From the NCBI RefSeq assembly GCF_001408515.1, contig NZ_CYPR01000196.1, forward strand, positions 1-64,000: a DNA stretch of 64,000 nt. Direction: 5' to 3'. Of the stretch, positions 1-7,959 are shown in pieces. This DNA comes from Jannaschia seosinensis (GTDB lineage Bacteria > Pseudomonadota > Alphaproteobacteria > Rhodobacterales > Rhodobacteraceae). The translations under genes were made by a program, and so were the position numbers. Each line of letters opens with the position of its first letter. Position 1 is the stretch's first letter. The notes beneath the pieces were generated by a model, which saw only the letters and a program-made list of their open reading frames with translations, was not told the origin of the DNA and ran no database searches.

Positions 1-200
1 AGGCTATGCTGAACTTTCGCCGGGTCACGCGGATCGCGCAGGCAATCTGCGAGCCGCTGCGCCAGACCCGCCCTGCGCTCGATCTCGCGCAGCAGGGTCA
101 GGCCGGCGTCGGAGCTCATGTCGGCGCCGTCAAACCCGAGTAGGACCGGCTTACCGTTAACGGGTGACAGGCGGGGCGTGGAGCACGTAGACTGGGTCAT
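1..200 (-). CDS. IS1380-family transposase, N-terminal fragment (runs off the window)
   Basis: Reading the minus strand from the ATG at 200 gives about 66 residues beginning MTQSTCSTPRLSPVNGK, then GFDGADMSSDAGLTLLREIE and RLADCLRDPRDP. This resembles, from memory, the start of IS1380-type DDE transposases, in which an SSDAG-type segment lies near the N-terminus. The frame is open to the window edge, so the DDE catalytic core lies outside and integrity cannot be judged. An IS4-family element begins about 34 bp upstream of the start codon, so the IS1380 end may have been disrupted by that insertion. Family assignment rests on this N-terminal similarity only. Confidence 0.7.
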   Translation of the reverse strand, partial: MTQSTCSTPRLSPVNGKPVLLGFDGADMSSDAGLTLLREIERRAGLAQRLADCLRDPRDPAKVQHS

Positions 201-233
201 GGCGGAGGTCGTCCTGCTGAAATCTGAATCTTT

Positions 234-1408
234 CACACTACACGACTCCGCAGGGCTTTCGTGCTTCTGGGTTGATCCTCTGCCACGACGCGATGGCGTC
301 GAGGGGATCGGATCTGAGGCGGCTTCGGATGTGGTCGAAGCCGGTTCGAAACCAGGATCTGGCGTAGTGGCCGTGGCTTTTGCGCGGCGGCGCGCGCTTG
401 CCGAGAAGGTCTGCGGCGGCGCGACCGGCCCAGGCAAGGGCAAGCGCGACAAGGGACATGAGCAGAGCGAGTTTGCGTGGATCGGTGAGACGTGTGTCCT
501 CGAGGTTGAGGCCACGCGTCTTGGCATCGCCGAACAGACATTCGATCGCCCAACGTTTGCGGTAGGTTTCGAGCGCGGTGCGCGGCGCGACGTTGGTAAC
601 CACGATCAACCACTCTCCCTTGAGCGGCTTGGCCGCGACGTTCAGGAGCGGCGTATTGCTGGCGGCTGCGTCCTCGCGTGTGCCGAGGCGGGCGCGAAAA
701 GCCCGGCCACGGCGGGCCAGGCGCAGCCTTGCGCGCAAGGTAAGGTCGTGACCGTCCTCGGTCGTAATGCGAAGATTTTCCCTTACGCGGATAGCAAAGG
801 GGATATTGTTTTTACTAAGAAATTCCATCCAGCCTGCGCCGACAAACTCACGATCGGCAAGCAGCAGACGGATGGTCGTCGCGGGAAAATTCGCGAGATA
901 TCGCTCCATCAGGGCGATGCGCATGTCGGTGTCGGAACACCCGCGGCCTTCGATCAGGCTCCAGACCAGGGGGACGCGGAAACGACGGGTGACGACTGCG
1001 AGCACGAGAAAGTTCACCTCGGTCTTGCCGATCTGCCAGTTGGTGCGGTCGAGCGCGAGCAGCCACGATTTGTTCAGGCCCAACAGCCGGACCAGAAGCG
1101 GGAGCGACCAGTCCTCGTCGAGATGGACGTGCTGGAAGAAGCGTTGCAACCGACGGTATGTTGACGAGGTCAGGGCCGATCCCGGTCGTTCGCAGGCAAG
1201 ATGGCCGAGGTTCACGCTGCGCGCGCTGACCATGCCGATGACGATCATGCAAAGCGTCTCCAGACGGCTCTTGCTCAAGTCGAGATCTGGACGCAGAATA
1301 TTCGTGAGGGCGGAGATGGCGTGGTGAAGCATCGGACGTTTCCTTGGTCGGAGTCGTCCAGTTGAATCCATCCAGCCGCCCTCAGCCAGCACTGTGTCGT
1401 GTAGTGTG
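234..1408 (-). mobile_element. IS4-family insertion sequence, about 1.18 kb
   Basis: A 13-bp perfect inverted repeat, CACACTACACGAC, lies at 234-246 and inverted at 1396-1408. It brackets a single transposase gene, and the transposase stop codon lies inside the left repeat. Beyond the 13 bp the two ends diverge. No target-site duplication could be found in the immediate flanks, so the true tips could lie a few bases further out, or the element may have rearranged after insertion. Confidence 0.8.
238..1332 (-). CDS. IS4-family transposase
   Basis: DDE transposase of 364 residues that would cut and paste the surrounding IS. The first catalytic Asp is D95 (LLALDRTNW) and the second is D160 (LLLADREFVG). 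The C-terminal signature Y257-x2-R260-x3-E264-x6-K271 is the exact YREK spacing of the IS4 family and supplies the catalytic Glu. A start 28 codons upstream is possible, but the ATG at 1332 is preceded by AAGGAAA at 6-nt spacing and begins MLHHAISALTNIL, so it was chosen. The gene appears intact and fills the element. Confidence 0.85.
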   Translation of the reverse strand: MLHHAISALTNILRPDLDLSKSRLETLCMIVIGMVSARSVNLGHLACERPGSALTSSTYRRLQRFFQHVHLDEDWSLPLLVRLLGLNKSWLLALDRTNWQIGKTEVNFLVLAVVTRRFRVPLVWSLIEGRGCSDTDMRIALMERYLANFPATTIRLLLADREFVGAGWMEFLSKNNIPFAIRVRENLRITTEDGHDLTLRARLRLARRGRAFRARLGTREDAAASNTPLLNVAAKPLKGEWLIVVTNVAPRTALETYRKRWAIECLFGDAKTRGLNLEDTRLTDPRKLALLMSLVALALAWAGRAAADLLGKRAPPRKSHGHYARSWFRTGFDHIRSRLRSDPLDAIASWQRINPEARKPCGVV

Positions 1409-1665
1409 GCCAGCATACGAATATCGCCAGGAAGGAACCGGAAATCAGTGGTTTAGCCCAATGGACCCCGGCTGGAACCTTCGCTGGACCCCGGAAGCCA
1501 GCGGCGCGGCCTCTGCCTGCGCGCTCCTCTCCCGAGTATGCCATGAGTGATAGACTAGGACGCGCCTCGCGTCTCGCTCTCCGATGTCTCATCGAAAAGT
1601 GTCTCACGAAGGCGATTTCGCTTGACGGCGGGTCGGGCAATCTCAGCGGTGGGAGCGCCGTTCAC
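1409..1665. other. No gene supported; IS-flanking DNA
   Basis: About 250 bp between the IS4 element and the hydrolase. Short open frames on both strands have no recognisable product or ribosome site. It is probably debris from earlier insertions. Confidence 0.4.
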
Positions 1666-2451
1666 TCACGAAGTTGCGCCCGTTTCGTCAAGGATGAGCC
1701 GAGCGGTCTCTTTCGGCTGATCCCACATCGGAAAATGCCCGCAGTTCTCGAACCAATGCAGCCTGGCGGATGGAAACGCCTCCTTCGCCCGGGCGGCCTG
1801 GCGCGGCAGACACAGACGATCCTGGCGACCCCATCCGATGACGACGGGGCGGGATGTCCCCGCCGCCGGTCCCTCCTGTTCCGGAGCGGTGGCGAGGTCG
1901 CGCACGAGTTCGTCGAAAGTCTTGGTCGCGGCAAAGCTCTTCAGTTCGGTCGTCACGACGTCACCGTCCAGCTTCCAGGGACGTGCCGACAGCTGCGCCA
2001 GGAGCATGCTACGGGTCACAGCGGATCGGGAGAGGGTCGGCAGTGTAGGCCCGAGACCGCGCACGAGCCGGATCGACGCCAAAAGCGTAGAGCGGAAGTA
2101 TGTCCGTTCCCAGCCCCGCCAGAAGCCGCCGGGATCGAGAGCGATCGTGGCGCCGACTTTCCCGCGGCGCGCCATCTCGAGCACGATCCGTGCGCCGAGC
2201 GAGCTGCCGACGATGTCAATGCCGTCAAGCCCCTGTTCGCCGATGAAGGCCTCGACGCTGTCGGCGAGCCCCGTGAAGGTGCTGCTGCTGGTATCCCCCG
2301 GTGTTGCGCCATGGCCCGGCAGGTCCAGCGCCACGACCTCGCGCGTCTCGGAGAGCGCAGCAAGGATGGTCGTCCATGAACGCCACGAGCCTCCGAGGCC
2401 GTGCACGAGGAGAAGTGGAGGGCCCGCGCCCTCACGTATGAAATTCAGCAT
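1666..2451 (-). CDS. Alpha/beta hydrolase
   Basis: Protein of 261 residues with the alpha/beta-hydrolase fold signature. An oxyanion-side HG motif is at 17-18 (LLLVHGLGG). The nucleophile elbow is GSSLG at 82-86 with Ser84. The acidic member is probably Asp211 (GWGRQDRL) and the catalytic His is His239 (NCGHFPMW). No signal peptide or membrane segment is seen, so a cytoplasmic ester or related hydrolase is likely; the substrate cannot be inferred. The ATG at 2451 was chosen over upstream starts because GAGAAAGG precedes it by 5 nt. It has no obvious functional link with the IS on one side or the phage operon on the other and may be host DNA or passenger. Confidence 0.85.
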   Translation of the reverse strand: MLNFIREGAGPPLLLVHGLGGSWRSWTTILAALSETREVVALDLPGHGATPGDTSSSTFTGLADSVEAFIGEQGLDGIDIVGSSLGARIVLEMARRGKVGATIALDPGGFWRGWERTYFRSTLLASIRLVRGLGPTLPTLSRSAVTRSMLLAQLSARPWKLDGDVVTTELKSFAATKTFDELVRDLATAPEQEGPAAGTSRPVVIGWGRQDRLCLPRQAARAKEAFPSARLHWFENCGHFPMWDQPKETARLILDETGATS

Positions 2452-2559
2452 CCAAGCCTTTCTCGGTCCCATGCGGGGTGCGACAAGCTGTCGCCTTGGG
2501 CGCACCGTAAGTTTGATGACAACGCGGAGATCAACAACTTGATCCTCACGCCGGCCCGG

Positions 2560-2988
2560 TCACCCAGCCCGCGCCCTGCCGATCACGTAGCTCATAGAGC
2601 GCGTTGTAGGTGGAATTTTGCCATTCAGCCGCCAGACGATCACTGCAAGCCCGTACTGGTAACGCCGGTCTGCCGTCGCACGACTGATCCTCAGTTCCCA
2701 GCATATCGGCTTCCACGGCGTCCCATTGGCCCGCAGCCAGACAAGCCGCGCATCGTCCTTTTCCAGCCAGCGCAGCCAGAGCATCGCCTCCTCGGCCTGC
2801 GTGATCTGTCGCGGGCTGGGCCTCGGGCGACGCATCTGCGGCTCCTGGGCGACCTTGTCGGCGAAGCTGTGGAAATACTCGGGCCATGCGTTGAAGAAGC
2901 CCTGCGGCATCACGCCCGGCATCTGCCGCATCACGCCGGCCGCAAGCTCCAGCCGGTCCTGCACCTGCGCTGTGGTCCAATCACCCAT
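2560..2988 (-). CDS. DUF6362-like phage early protein
   Basis: Protein of 142 residues beginning MGDWTTAQVQDRLELAAGVMRQMPG, with a basic central part (RRPRPSPRQITQAEEAMLWLRWL) and a later segment LRISRATADRRYQYGLAVI that resembles a helix-turn-helix. I recognise the overall pattern as DUF6362, a family seen in rhodobacterial prophages; biochemical function is unknown. A DNA-binding or regulatory role is inference from the HTH-like segment. It is the last gene of the minus-strand early operon, and its start overlaps the stop of the upstream 67-residue gene by 8 nt, suggesting translational coupling. Confidence 0.7.
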   Translation of the reverse strand: MGDWTTAQVQDRLELAAGVMRQMPGVMPQGFFNAWPEYFHSFADKVAQEPQMRRPRPSPRQITQAEEAMLWLRWLEKDDARLVWLRANGTPWKPICWELRISRATADRRYQYGLAVIVWRLNGKIPPTTRSMSYVIGRARAG

Positions 2989-3184
2989 GACGCGCCTCCC
3001 GTTCCCGCTTGCCGTAGAGCCGCTCGCCGAGTTGACGGATCAGCTCGCGCTCCGGCCAAGTCAGGCGATCATCGTCGACAGCCACCGCCAGCAGCCCCTG
3101 TTCCTTCCAGCCGTCGCGCTTGACCTCGTCGGGGTTGCGGCGGTGACCGCCGTAGCCCTTGGGCGTGAATCGCATGCCGCTCAT
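2981..3184 (-). CDS. Small hypothetical phage protein (67 aa)
   Basis: Short basic protein beginning MSGMRFTPKGYGGHRRNPDE and ending YGKREREARHG. It has no known catalytic motif. A central acidic-hydrophobic segment (LAVAVDDDRLTWPERELIRQL) looks helical. Its ATG overlaps the TGA of the RuvC-like gene (ATGA), and its own stop overlaps the next gene's start, so it is locked in a coupled operon. That arrangement is the main evidence that the gene is real. Confidence 0.7.
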   Translation of the reverse strand: MSGMRFTPKGYGGHRRNPDEVKRDGWKEQGLLAVAVDDDRLTWPERELIRQLGERLYGKREREARHG

Positions 3185-3699
3185 TGCACACCTCCCCGGG
3201 TCTCCAGCGCCCAGAGCAGGATCGCGATGGCGTCGGCCTCGTTGTCGTCGGCGGGCGAGAAGCCGCGCGCGCGGGCGGCCGCCATCATGGCGTCCTTGTT
3301 CGCGTTGCCCTTGCCGGTGGCGTGGCGCTTGATGGTGCCGACCGGCACGCCCTGATAGGCGACGCCCGCGTTCTCCGCCCACAACGTCAGCGTGGCCATC
3401 AGCCCGCCATACACATGCGCCGCGTCGGTCCCGACATGCCTGCGCACCTCCTCGAAATGGATGGCAGTGATGGCTCCGGCGTCGTGGGCCAGCTGCTCGA
3501 GCCAGCCCCGGAACCGCAGGTAGCGCATGCCGCCGCCGTCGTAGCGGCTGGGCCGGAATGACACGGTGCCGCTGGTGATCAATCCGTCCGCGGCCTGCAA
3601 GGCCCAGCCGGTCGTGGTGCCGAGATCGAGGGCGAGAAGGACAGGCAAGCCGGGGCAGGGGGCGCTCATGGCTGTTGGGGTGAGAGATGCGTGGGCCAT
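3181..3699 (-). CDS. RuvC-like Holliday-junction nuclease, phage type
   Basis: Protein of 172 residues with an RNase H-like nuclease fold signature. Strand one is LLALDLGTTTGWAL with Asp25, the central acidic motif is HFEEVRR (Glu83/Glu84), and a C-terminal acidic cluster is ADDNEADAIAI (Asp151/Asp152, Glu154, Asp156). This pattern of carboxylates is expected for metal-dependent RuvC-type resolvases. The likely role is resolving branched DNA during phage replication or packaging. The ATG at 3699 follows AAAGGAG at 6-nt spacing, which decides it over an upstream in-frame ATG. It overlaps the next gene by ATGA. Confidence 0.85.
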   Translation of the reverse strand: MAHASLTPTAMSAPCPGLPVLLALDLGTTTGWALQAADGLITSGTVSFRPSRYDGGGMRYLRFRGWLEQLAHDAGAITAIHFEEVRRHVGTDAAHVYGGLMATLTLWAENAGVAYQGVPVGTIKRHATGKGNANKDAMMAAARARGFSPADDNEADAIAILLWALETRGGVQ

Positions 3700-3755
3700 G
3701 ATTGGCTCCTTTCCGGTTTGATGTTCGATAGGGTGACGGGCAGGACATGCGGGGC

Positions 3756-4325
3756 TCATGGATCGAGCTCCCGCAGCCAATCGGGGACGGGTGAACCTCG
3801 GGAACCTTTCGCGGGAGGTTCACACGGAGGTTCACACCGACAAGGTTCTGAATTCACGGGGCTTTGTGAACCTCGCGAACCTTGTGAACCTTTTCCGGCA
3901 TCATCCTTCGCATGTGCGTGCGCGCGCGCGTGCGTAAGGGTTGGTAGAGGTTCACAAGGTTCACAAGGTTCACATTTGCAAGCCCGATCAATGGCTTGAT
4001 CGTGTGAACCTCGGTTTTGGAGGTTCACACCCGCGCCCCGAGGTTCACACGCATCAGACCCTCGCGCGTCAGATTGCGGACGCGATGGCTGCTCCGAGAC
4101 CTTCAGCTGCCATTTGACCGCCCGCCGAAACGTGCCAGCCTGGACCAGCCTGAGCGTCAGATCGCCCACCTGGAACACGCGGTCCCGCATCTTCTTGATG
4201 GCGATCCCGAAGCTGGTCTTCTGCGCGCGGTCCGTGTGACAGGTGATGGGGGGCGCCGGATCGTAGAACAGGGCCACGTCGAAGAGGTCGGCCGCGCCCA
4301 CCTCGGCAGTCCCGAAACGATCCCA
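3756..4325 (-). pseudogene. Severed C-terminal part of the primase/helicase, downstream of an amber codon
   Basis: The frame of the upstream primase/helicase continues without break after its TAG at 4326-4328, giving WDRFGTAEVGAADLFDVALF and about 170 more residues. The first 80 residues look like a structured C-terminal domain (SFGIAIKKMRDRVFQVGDL, AVKWQLKV), as expected for the winged-helix end of such proteins. The remainder is a low-complexity tail with CEP and GSQGS repeats encoded by the GGTTCAC repeats. The only candidate start is a GTG at 4301 with poor ribosome-site spacing. Most likely this is the tail of one ancestral gene cut by a TGG-to-TAG change. Alternatives are read-through, an amber-suppressing host, or re-initiation at 4301. 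Confidence 0.65.
3791..4048. repeat. Cluster of ten GGTTCAC/GTGAACC repeats, candidate iterons
   Basis: GGTTCAC occurs at 3817, 3829, 3949, 3958, 3967, 4022 and 4042, and its complement GTGAACC at 3791, 3866, 3884 and 4004; one more degenerate copy (GCGAACC) lies at 3875. The copies at 3949, 3958 and 3967 are spaced exactly 9 bp. The blocks around 3866-3890 and 3949-3973 are inverted relative to one another and could form an imperfect hairpin of about 26-bp arms. A separate palindrome GATCAATGGCTTGATC is at 3986-4001. The repeats lie in the C-terminal tail-coding region of the primase/helicase. Confidence 0.75.
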
Positions 4326-6683
4326 CTAGGCGGCGATGAAGGCGCTCCAGCCCGCGCCCTCGCTGTCAGAGGCCTCCATCATCTCCTCGAGATTGCCGAG
4401 AAAGCCGGGAATGCCCGCGACCTCGAGCACGCCGCCGACGACATGCGCCCAATTCTCGAAGGAGCCGATGGTGCGCGCGCCGCGCGGCTTTCCGGCGGCG
4501 ATCCACGCCTGGCAGAGCGTGAGGCAGGCGGCGACCAGCCGGGGGCGGTTGGCACGCACCCATGTCATCAGATCGGGATGGCGGAAGCCGGTGCGCTGCC
4601 AAAGACGCTCCTCGTGGGGATCGAGCCGGATGCGCAGGAGGCGGCGCGCCATCTCGTTGGAGAACTCGGGGTTGTTGCCGGTGGCGATCCAGAGACAGCG
4701 GATCGGCAGCCGCGTCATTTCCGATGCGCCGAGGATCCGGTCCTCCCAGAACGGCGCGGTCAGGGCGGCCGCGACGGCGGAGCTGTCGAGCTTGGCGCGC
4801 AGGTTGTCGATCAGCACGATGGCGGGGATCTGGCGCAGCTTGGCGGTGACGCGCTTGCGCCATTCGTCGTCGTCCCGCCCTTCGGTCATGACGCTCGCGC
4901 CCGAGCCGGTGAGGATGGTGGCCACGGCATCGACCATCAGCGTGGCGCCGGAGCCGGGGCTGGGCTTCTCGATCAGGTGCAGCGGCGTCGGCCCGTCGAT
5001 CATGCCGCGCAGGAAGCCGAGCAGCAGCAGCGCGATCACATGCGCCATCTCGGCGGGACCGACGAAGGGGAAGTCGCCGAGCAGATCCTCGCACAGCAGA
5101 TTGCGGGCGGCGGCAACCTCGGCGGCTGACGGCTTGGCCGGAATGGTCGGCACCACGAACCCGGGCGTCGGGGCATAGAGAAGCCGCGCGTCGGGATGAT
5201 AGCCCGGCGTGGTCAGCAGCGTGCCGCCGCGACCGAATACCGGCGTGTTGACGATGCCTACCAGCACGGGCAGCGCCGGATCGGGCGTGGCCAGCACGGA
5301 TTTGACCACGGCTATTGGCGGCGGGGCCGCGATCAGCTCGCCCTTGCCATTCAGCTTCTTCCAGTGCGCAAGCCGCGCCAGCATGTGACGCAGCCGTTCC
5401 TCGGTGATCGCGGTGGCGACCGGACGGCCCTCGTCATCGGGCACCACCCATGTCGGCTGCCCGGCGAAACGGAACACCCATGGCGTCCGGTTCGAGGCCA
5501 TCAGCAGACTCCAGACCCGCTCGACCGAGCGGGCGAGATCGCCCTCGTCGGCGCGCAAGGTGGGGATGGCCTCGCCGCTGCCCTGATAGTTGACCGGCCG
5601 GTGCTGCCCGATCAGCAGTGTGGGTTCTGCCTCGGTGATGGCCTCCGCATCGACGATCAGGGCGGCGATGGCCTCGGGCCCTTTGCGCAGCAGCAGGTCG
5701 TTGAAATCCTCACCCTCCTCGGGCGGCAGGACGACGGCCACGTCGCGCCCCTGCGCGCGCAGGCGCCGGGCGGCGGCCTCGGCGGCCCGCAGACCGGCCC
5801 CGGAGGTGTCGTTGTCGGCCAGGATCAGCACGCGCCGGACGCCAGGCGGCAGATCGACCTGTTCGAGGCCCGATGTCGACAACGTCGCCCAGACCGGCAG
5901 ATCGGGGCATGCGGTCATCACCGCGAGACCGGTTTCGATGCCTTCCGAGAGCGCCAGCCGATCGCCGTCGCCGAGCGCGGCCAGACGCACGGCGCCACCC
6001 GCCACCCGGCCGAGCATCTTCTTCGCCTTGTCGAGGGGCGCCTTGCTGACTGACTCGTCCTCGATGGCGAGGTAGCTGCGATGCAGCCCGATGACCGCGC
6101 CATCGCGGTCGCGGACCTGGCCAAGCATGGCCGGATAGCCGGTCTTCGTCTCCCAATGGGTCAGGTCAGGGTGAAACAGCAGATCGGCGGCCTCGGGCAC
6201 CATCAGGCCGCGTCCGGTCAGATACCGCGCGACCGGAGAGCCCGTGATCGTCTCCGCACCCGTCAGGATGTGCGCGATCTCGAGCGCGGGATCGCGCTTC
6301 AATGGGGGCGGCGTCGGCGGCGCGCGGCGTTCCGGTGCGCCGGGCGCGATGCCCGCGATCTCGGCCGCCTCGACGATCAGGGCCCGGCCGTCGAGCCCGG
6401 TCGCTTCCTCGATGGCGCTGATCGGGCCGCCGCCCTGATTGCCGTCGAAGTCGATCCAGTCACCAGCATGCGCGCCTCGAAGGGTGATGACGCAGGAGCC
6501 AGTGTTCCGCGGCGCGTCGCCCCGGATGTTGGCGAGCCGCCACTCGTCGCCCGACCTGCGCCCGCGCGGAAACAGGCGTGGCACCCAGACTTCCGCGGTC
6601 TCGCGAAGGCGCGCCACCACCAGGTCGAGATCGTAGCGCAGAGGCTCGCCGCCGAGCGGTTTGGCATCGTTGAGGTCAAGCAA
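4326..6683 (-). CDS. Phage primase/helicase-like protein with Toprim domain, truncated by amber codon
   Basis: Protein of 785 residues. The N-terminal region (about 30-110) resembles a primase-associated domain. A Toprim domain follows, with SEGIETG (Glu247, Glu250) and ILADNDTSG (Asp290, Asp292), the metal-binding set of primases. The C-terminal half is ATPase-like: residues 574-582 (PSPGSGATL) sit where a P-loop is expected but lack the Lys, and IPAIVLIDNL near 625 looks like a Walker B strand. The role is presumably priming and unwinding at the phage origin. The start is TTG at 6683, overlapping the helicase stop, with GAAAGG upstream. The end at TAG 4326 is probably premature, because the frame continues for 190 codons with domain-like sequence. 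Confidence 0.75.
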   Translation of the reverse strand: MLDLNDAKPLGGEPLRYDLDLVVARLRETAEVWVPRLFPRGRRSGDEWRLANIRGDAPRNTGSCVITLRGAHAGDWIDFDGNQGGGPISAIEEATGLDGRALIVEAAEIAGIAPGAPERRAPPTPPPLKRDPALEIAHILTGAETITGSPVARYLTGRGLMVPEAADLLFHPDLTHWETKTGYPAMLGQVRDRDGAVIGLHRSYLAIEDESVSKAPLDKAKKMLGRVAGGAVRLAALGDGDRLALSEGIETGLAVMTACPDLPVWATLSTSGLEQVDLPPGVRRVLILADNDTSGAGLRAAEAAARRLRAQGRDVAVVLPPEEGEDFNDLLLRKGPEAIAALIVDAEAITEAEPTLLIGQHRPVNYQGSGEAIPTLRADEGDLARSVERVWSLLMASNRTPWVFRFAGQPTWVVPDDEGRPVATAITEERLRHMLARLAHWKKLNGKGELIAAPPPIAVVKSVLATPDPALPVLVGIVNTPVFGRGGTLLTTPGYHPDARLLYAPTPGFVVPTIPAKPSAAEVAAARNLLCEDLLGDFPFVGPAEMAHVIALLLLGFLRGMIDGPTPLHLIEKPSPGSGATLMVDAVATILTGSGASVMTEGRDDDEWRKRVTAKLRQIPAIVLIDNLRAKLDSSAVAAALTAPFWEDRILGASEMTRLPIRCLWIATGNNPEFSNEMARRLLRIRLDPHEERLWQRTGFRHPDLMTWVRANRPRLVAACLTLCQAWIAAGKPRGARTIGSFENWAHVVGGVLEVAGIPGFLGNLEEMMEASDSEGAGWSAFIAA

Positions 6684-7959
6684 GGATCACCAGACCTTTC
6701 TCGGCCCGCGTGATCGCGGTGTAGAGCCAGCGGTTGCGGTCGGCGGCGCTGCGCCCGAAGCCGTCGTCGAACACGACGACGTTCTCCCATTGCGAGCCCT
6801 GCGACTTGTGGCAGGTGATGGCGTAGCCCCAGCTGGACTCGATCAGCCCGCGCCGGATCTGCCATTCTCGCCGCCCGCGTTCGGGATCGTAGGCGACATG
6901 ATCGGCATATTCGCCGCGCCAGAAACTCTGTCGCCCGCCAAGGCTCACCCCGTCCTCGGTCTCGACCATGGCGCTGAAGGCGAAGGCGTCGTCCGGATCC
7001 TGCCGCACCTCGGTGAGGGCCAGGAACATGCCGTTGATCAGCCCGAGATCGTGGCGGTTCTTTAGACAGATGATCTTCTCGCCGCCGCCTGTCGGATAAT
7101 CGGCGCCGAACCCGGCCGCGCGTTTCATGGCGGTGTTCAGCCAGCGCCGCGTCGCGTTGGTGCCGCAGATCACCTGGCCACCCTGCAGCATCTGCGCGGG
7201 ACCGACCTCGTGGCGCGACATCTTCCAGACATGGTCGTCACGCGCGCCGGGCGGGATCGGCAGTTCCTGGCGGGCCAGCGTCGCAAGCCGCAGGATAGCG
7301 CTGTCGGCCGCCTGGCGGTGCACCTCGGTCAGCATCACGTCCGGCACGGTCTCGGTGAAAAAGCCCGTGTCCTTCACGGGCGGCAGCTGGCCGGGATCGC
7401 CCAGCACGAGGATCGGCTTGCCGAAGGCCAAGAGATCGTGGGCCATATCCTTGCCCACCATCGACACCTCGTCGAGCACCAGGAGGTCCGCGTCGCGCAG
7501 GATCGACTGCTCGTTGATCAGGAACTTCGGCTGGTGGATGTCCTTGAGGCGCAGCTCGAGCTGGGCGATGCGCGTCATCGCGAAGCCCCGCTCGGCCGGG
7601 CCCATGCGCGGCAGGTCGCGCCGCAGCGCCAGCAGATCCTCGGTCGCGCGCGCGATCTCTTCGGGCGTCGCCTCGGAGACGCGGTAGATCAGGCTGTGGA
7701 TGGTCTGCGCGGGCGTGCCCTTGCGCGTCATGACGAGCGCCGCCTTGCCGGTGAAGGCGGCGAAGAGCACGCCGCCAAGCCCGCCCGGGGTCATCGGTTC
7801 AAGCCCCAGCGCCTCGATCGCCATGGCGGTGATCGTGGTCTTGCCGGTCCCGGCATAGCCGAACAGTCGGAAGATCTGCTGGTCGTGCCGCCGCGTCTCG
7901 TACCAGTCGCGGATGGCGGCGATGGCGCGGCCTTGGGTATCAGAAAGGGTGATAGTCAT
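6676..7959 (-). CDS. RecD/Dda-type DNA helicase
   Basis: Superfamily 1B helicase of 427 residues. The P-loop is GYAGTGKTT (34-42), Walker B is LLVLDEVSMV, and a QLPP element (ILVLGDPGQLPPV) follows. The C-terminal helicase domain ends with YAITCHKSQGSQWENVVVF and a YTAITRAE motif, typical of the UvrD_C_2/RecD group. Unwinding at phage replication or recombination intermediates is the likely role. The gene starts with ATG at 7959 overlapping the upstream nuclease stop (ATGA), and its own stop overlaps the primase start. A nuclease, a helicase and a primase therefore form one translationally coupled block. Confidence 0.88.
   Translation of the reverse strand: MTITLSDTQGRAIAAIRDWYETRRHDQQIFRLFGYAGTGKTTITAMAIEALGLEPMTPGGLGGVLFAAFTGKAALVMTRKGTPAQTIHSLIYRVSEATPEEIARATEDLLALRRDLPRMGPAERGFAMTRIAQLELRLKDIHQPKFLINEQSILRDADLLVLDEVSMVGKDMAHDLLAFGKPILVLGDPGQLPPVKDTGFFTETVPDVMLTEVHRQAADSAILRLATLARQELPIPPGARDDHVWKMSRHEVGPAQMLQGGQVICGTNATRRWLNTAMKRAAGFGADYPTGGGEKIICLKNRHDLGLINGMFLALTEVRQDPDDAFAFSAMVETEDGVSLGGRQSFWRGEYADHVAYDPERGRREWQIRRGLIESSWGYAITCHKSQGSQWENVVVFDDGFGRSAADRNRWLYTAITRAEKGLVILA

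Noticed and set aside
118-1164. A 348-codon plus-strand frame over the IS4 element
   Set aside because: It lies antisense to a transposase with a full DDE/YREK signature and has no recognisable protein features.
3791-4048. GGTTCAC repeats as a CRISPR array
   Set aside because: The units are 7-9 bp, occur in both orientations, have irregular spacing and lie in a coding frame; no cas gene is present.
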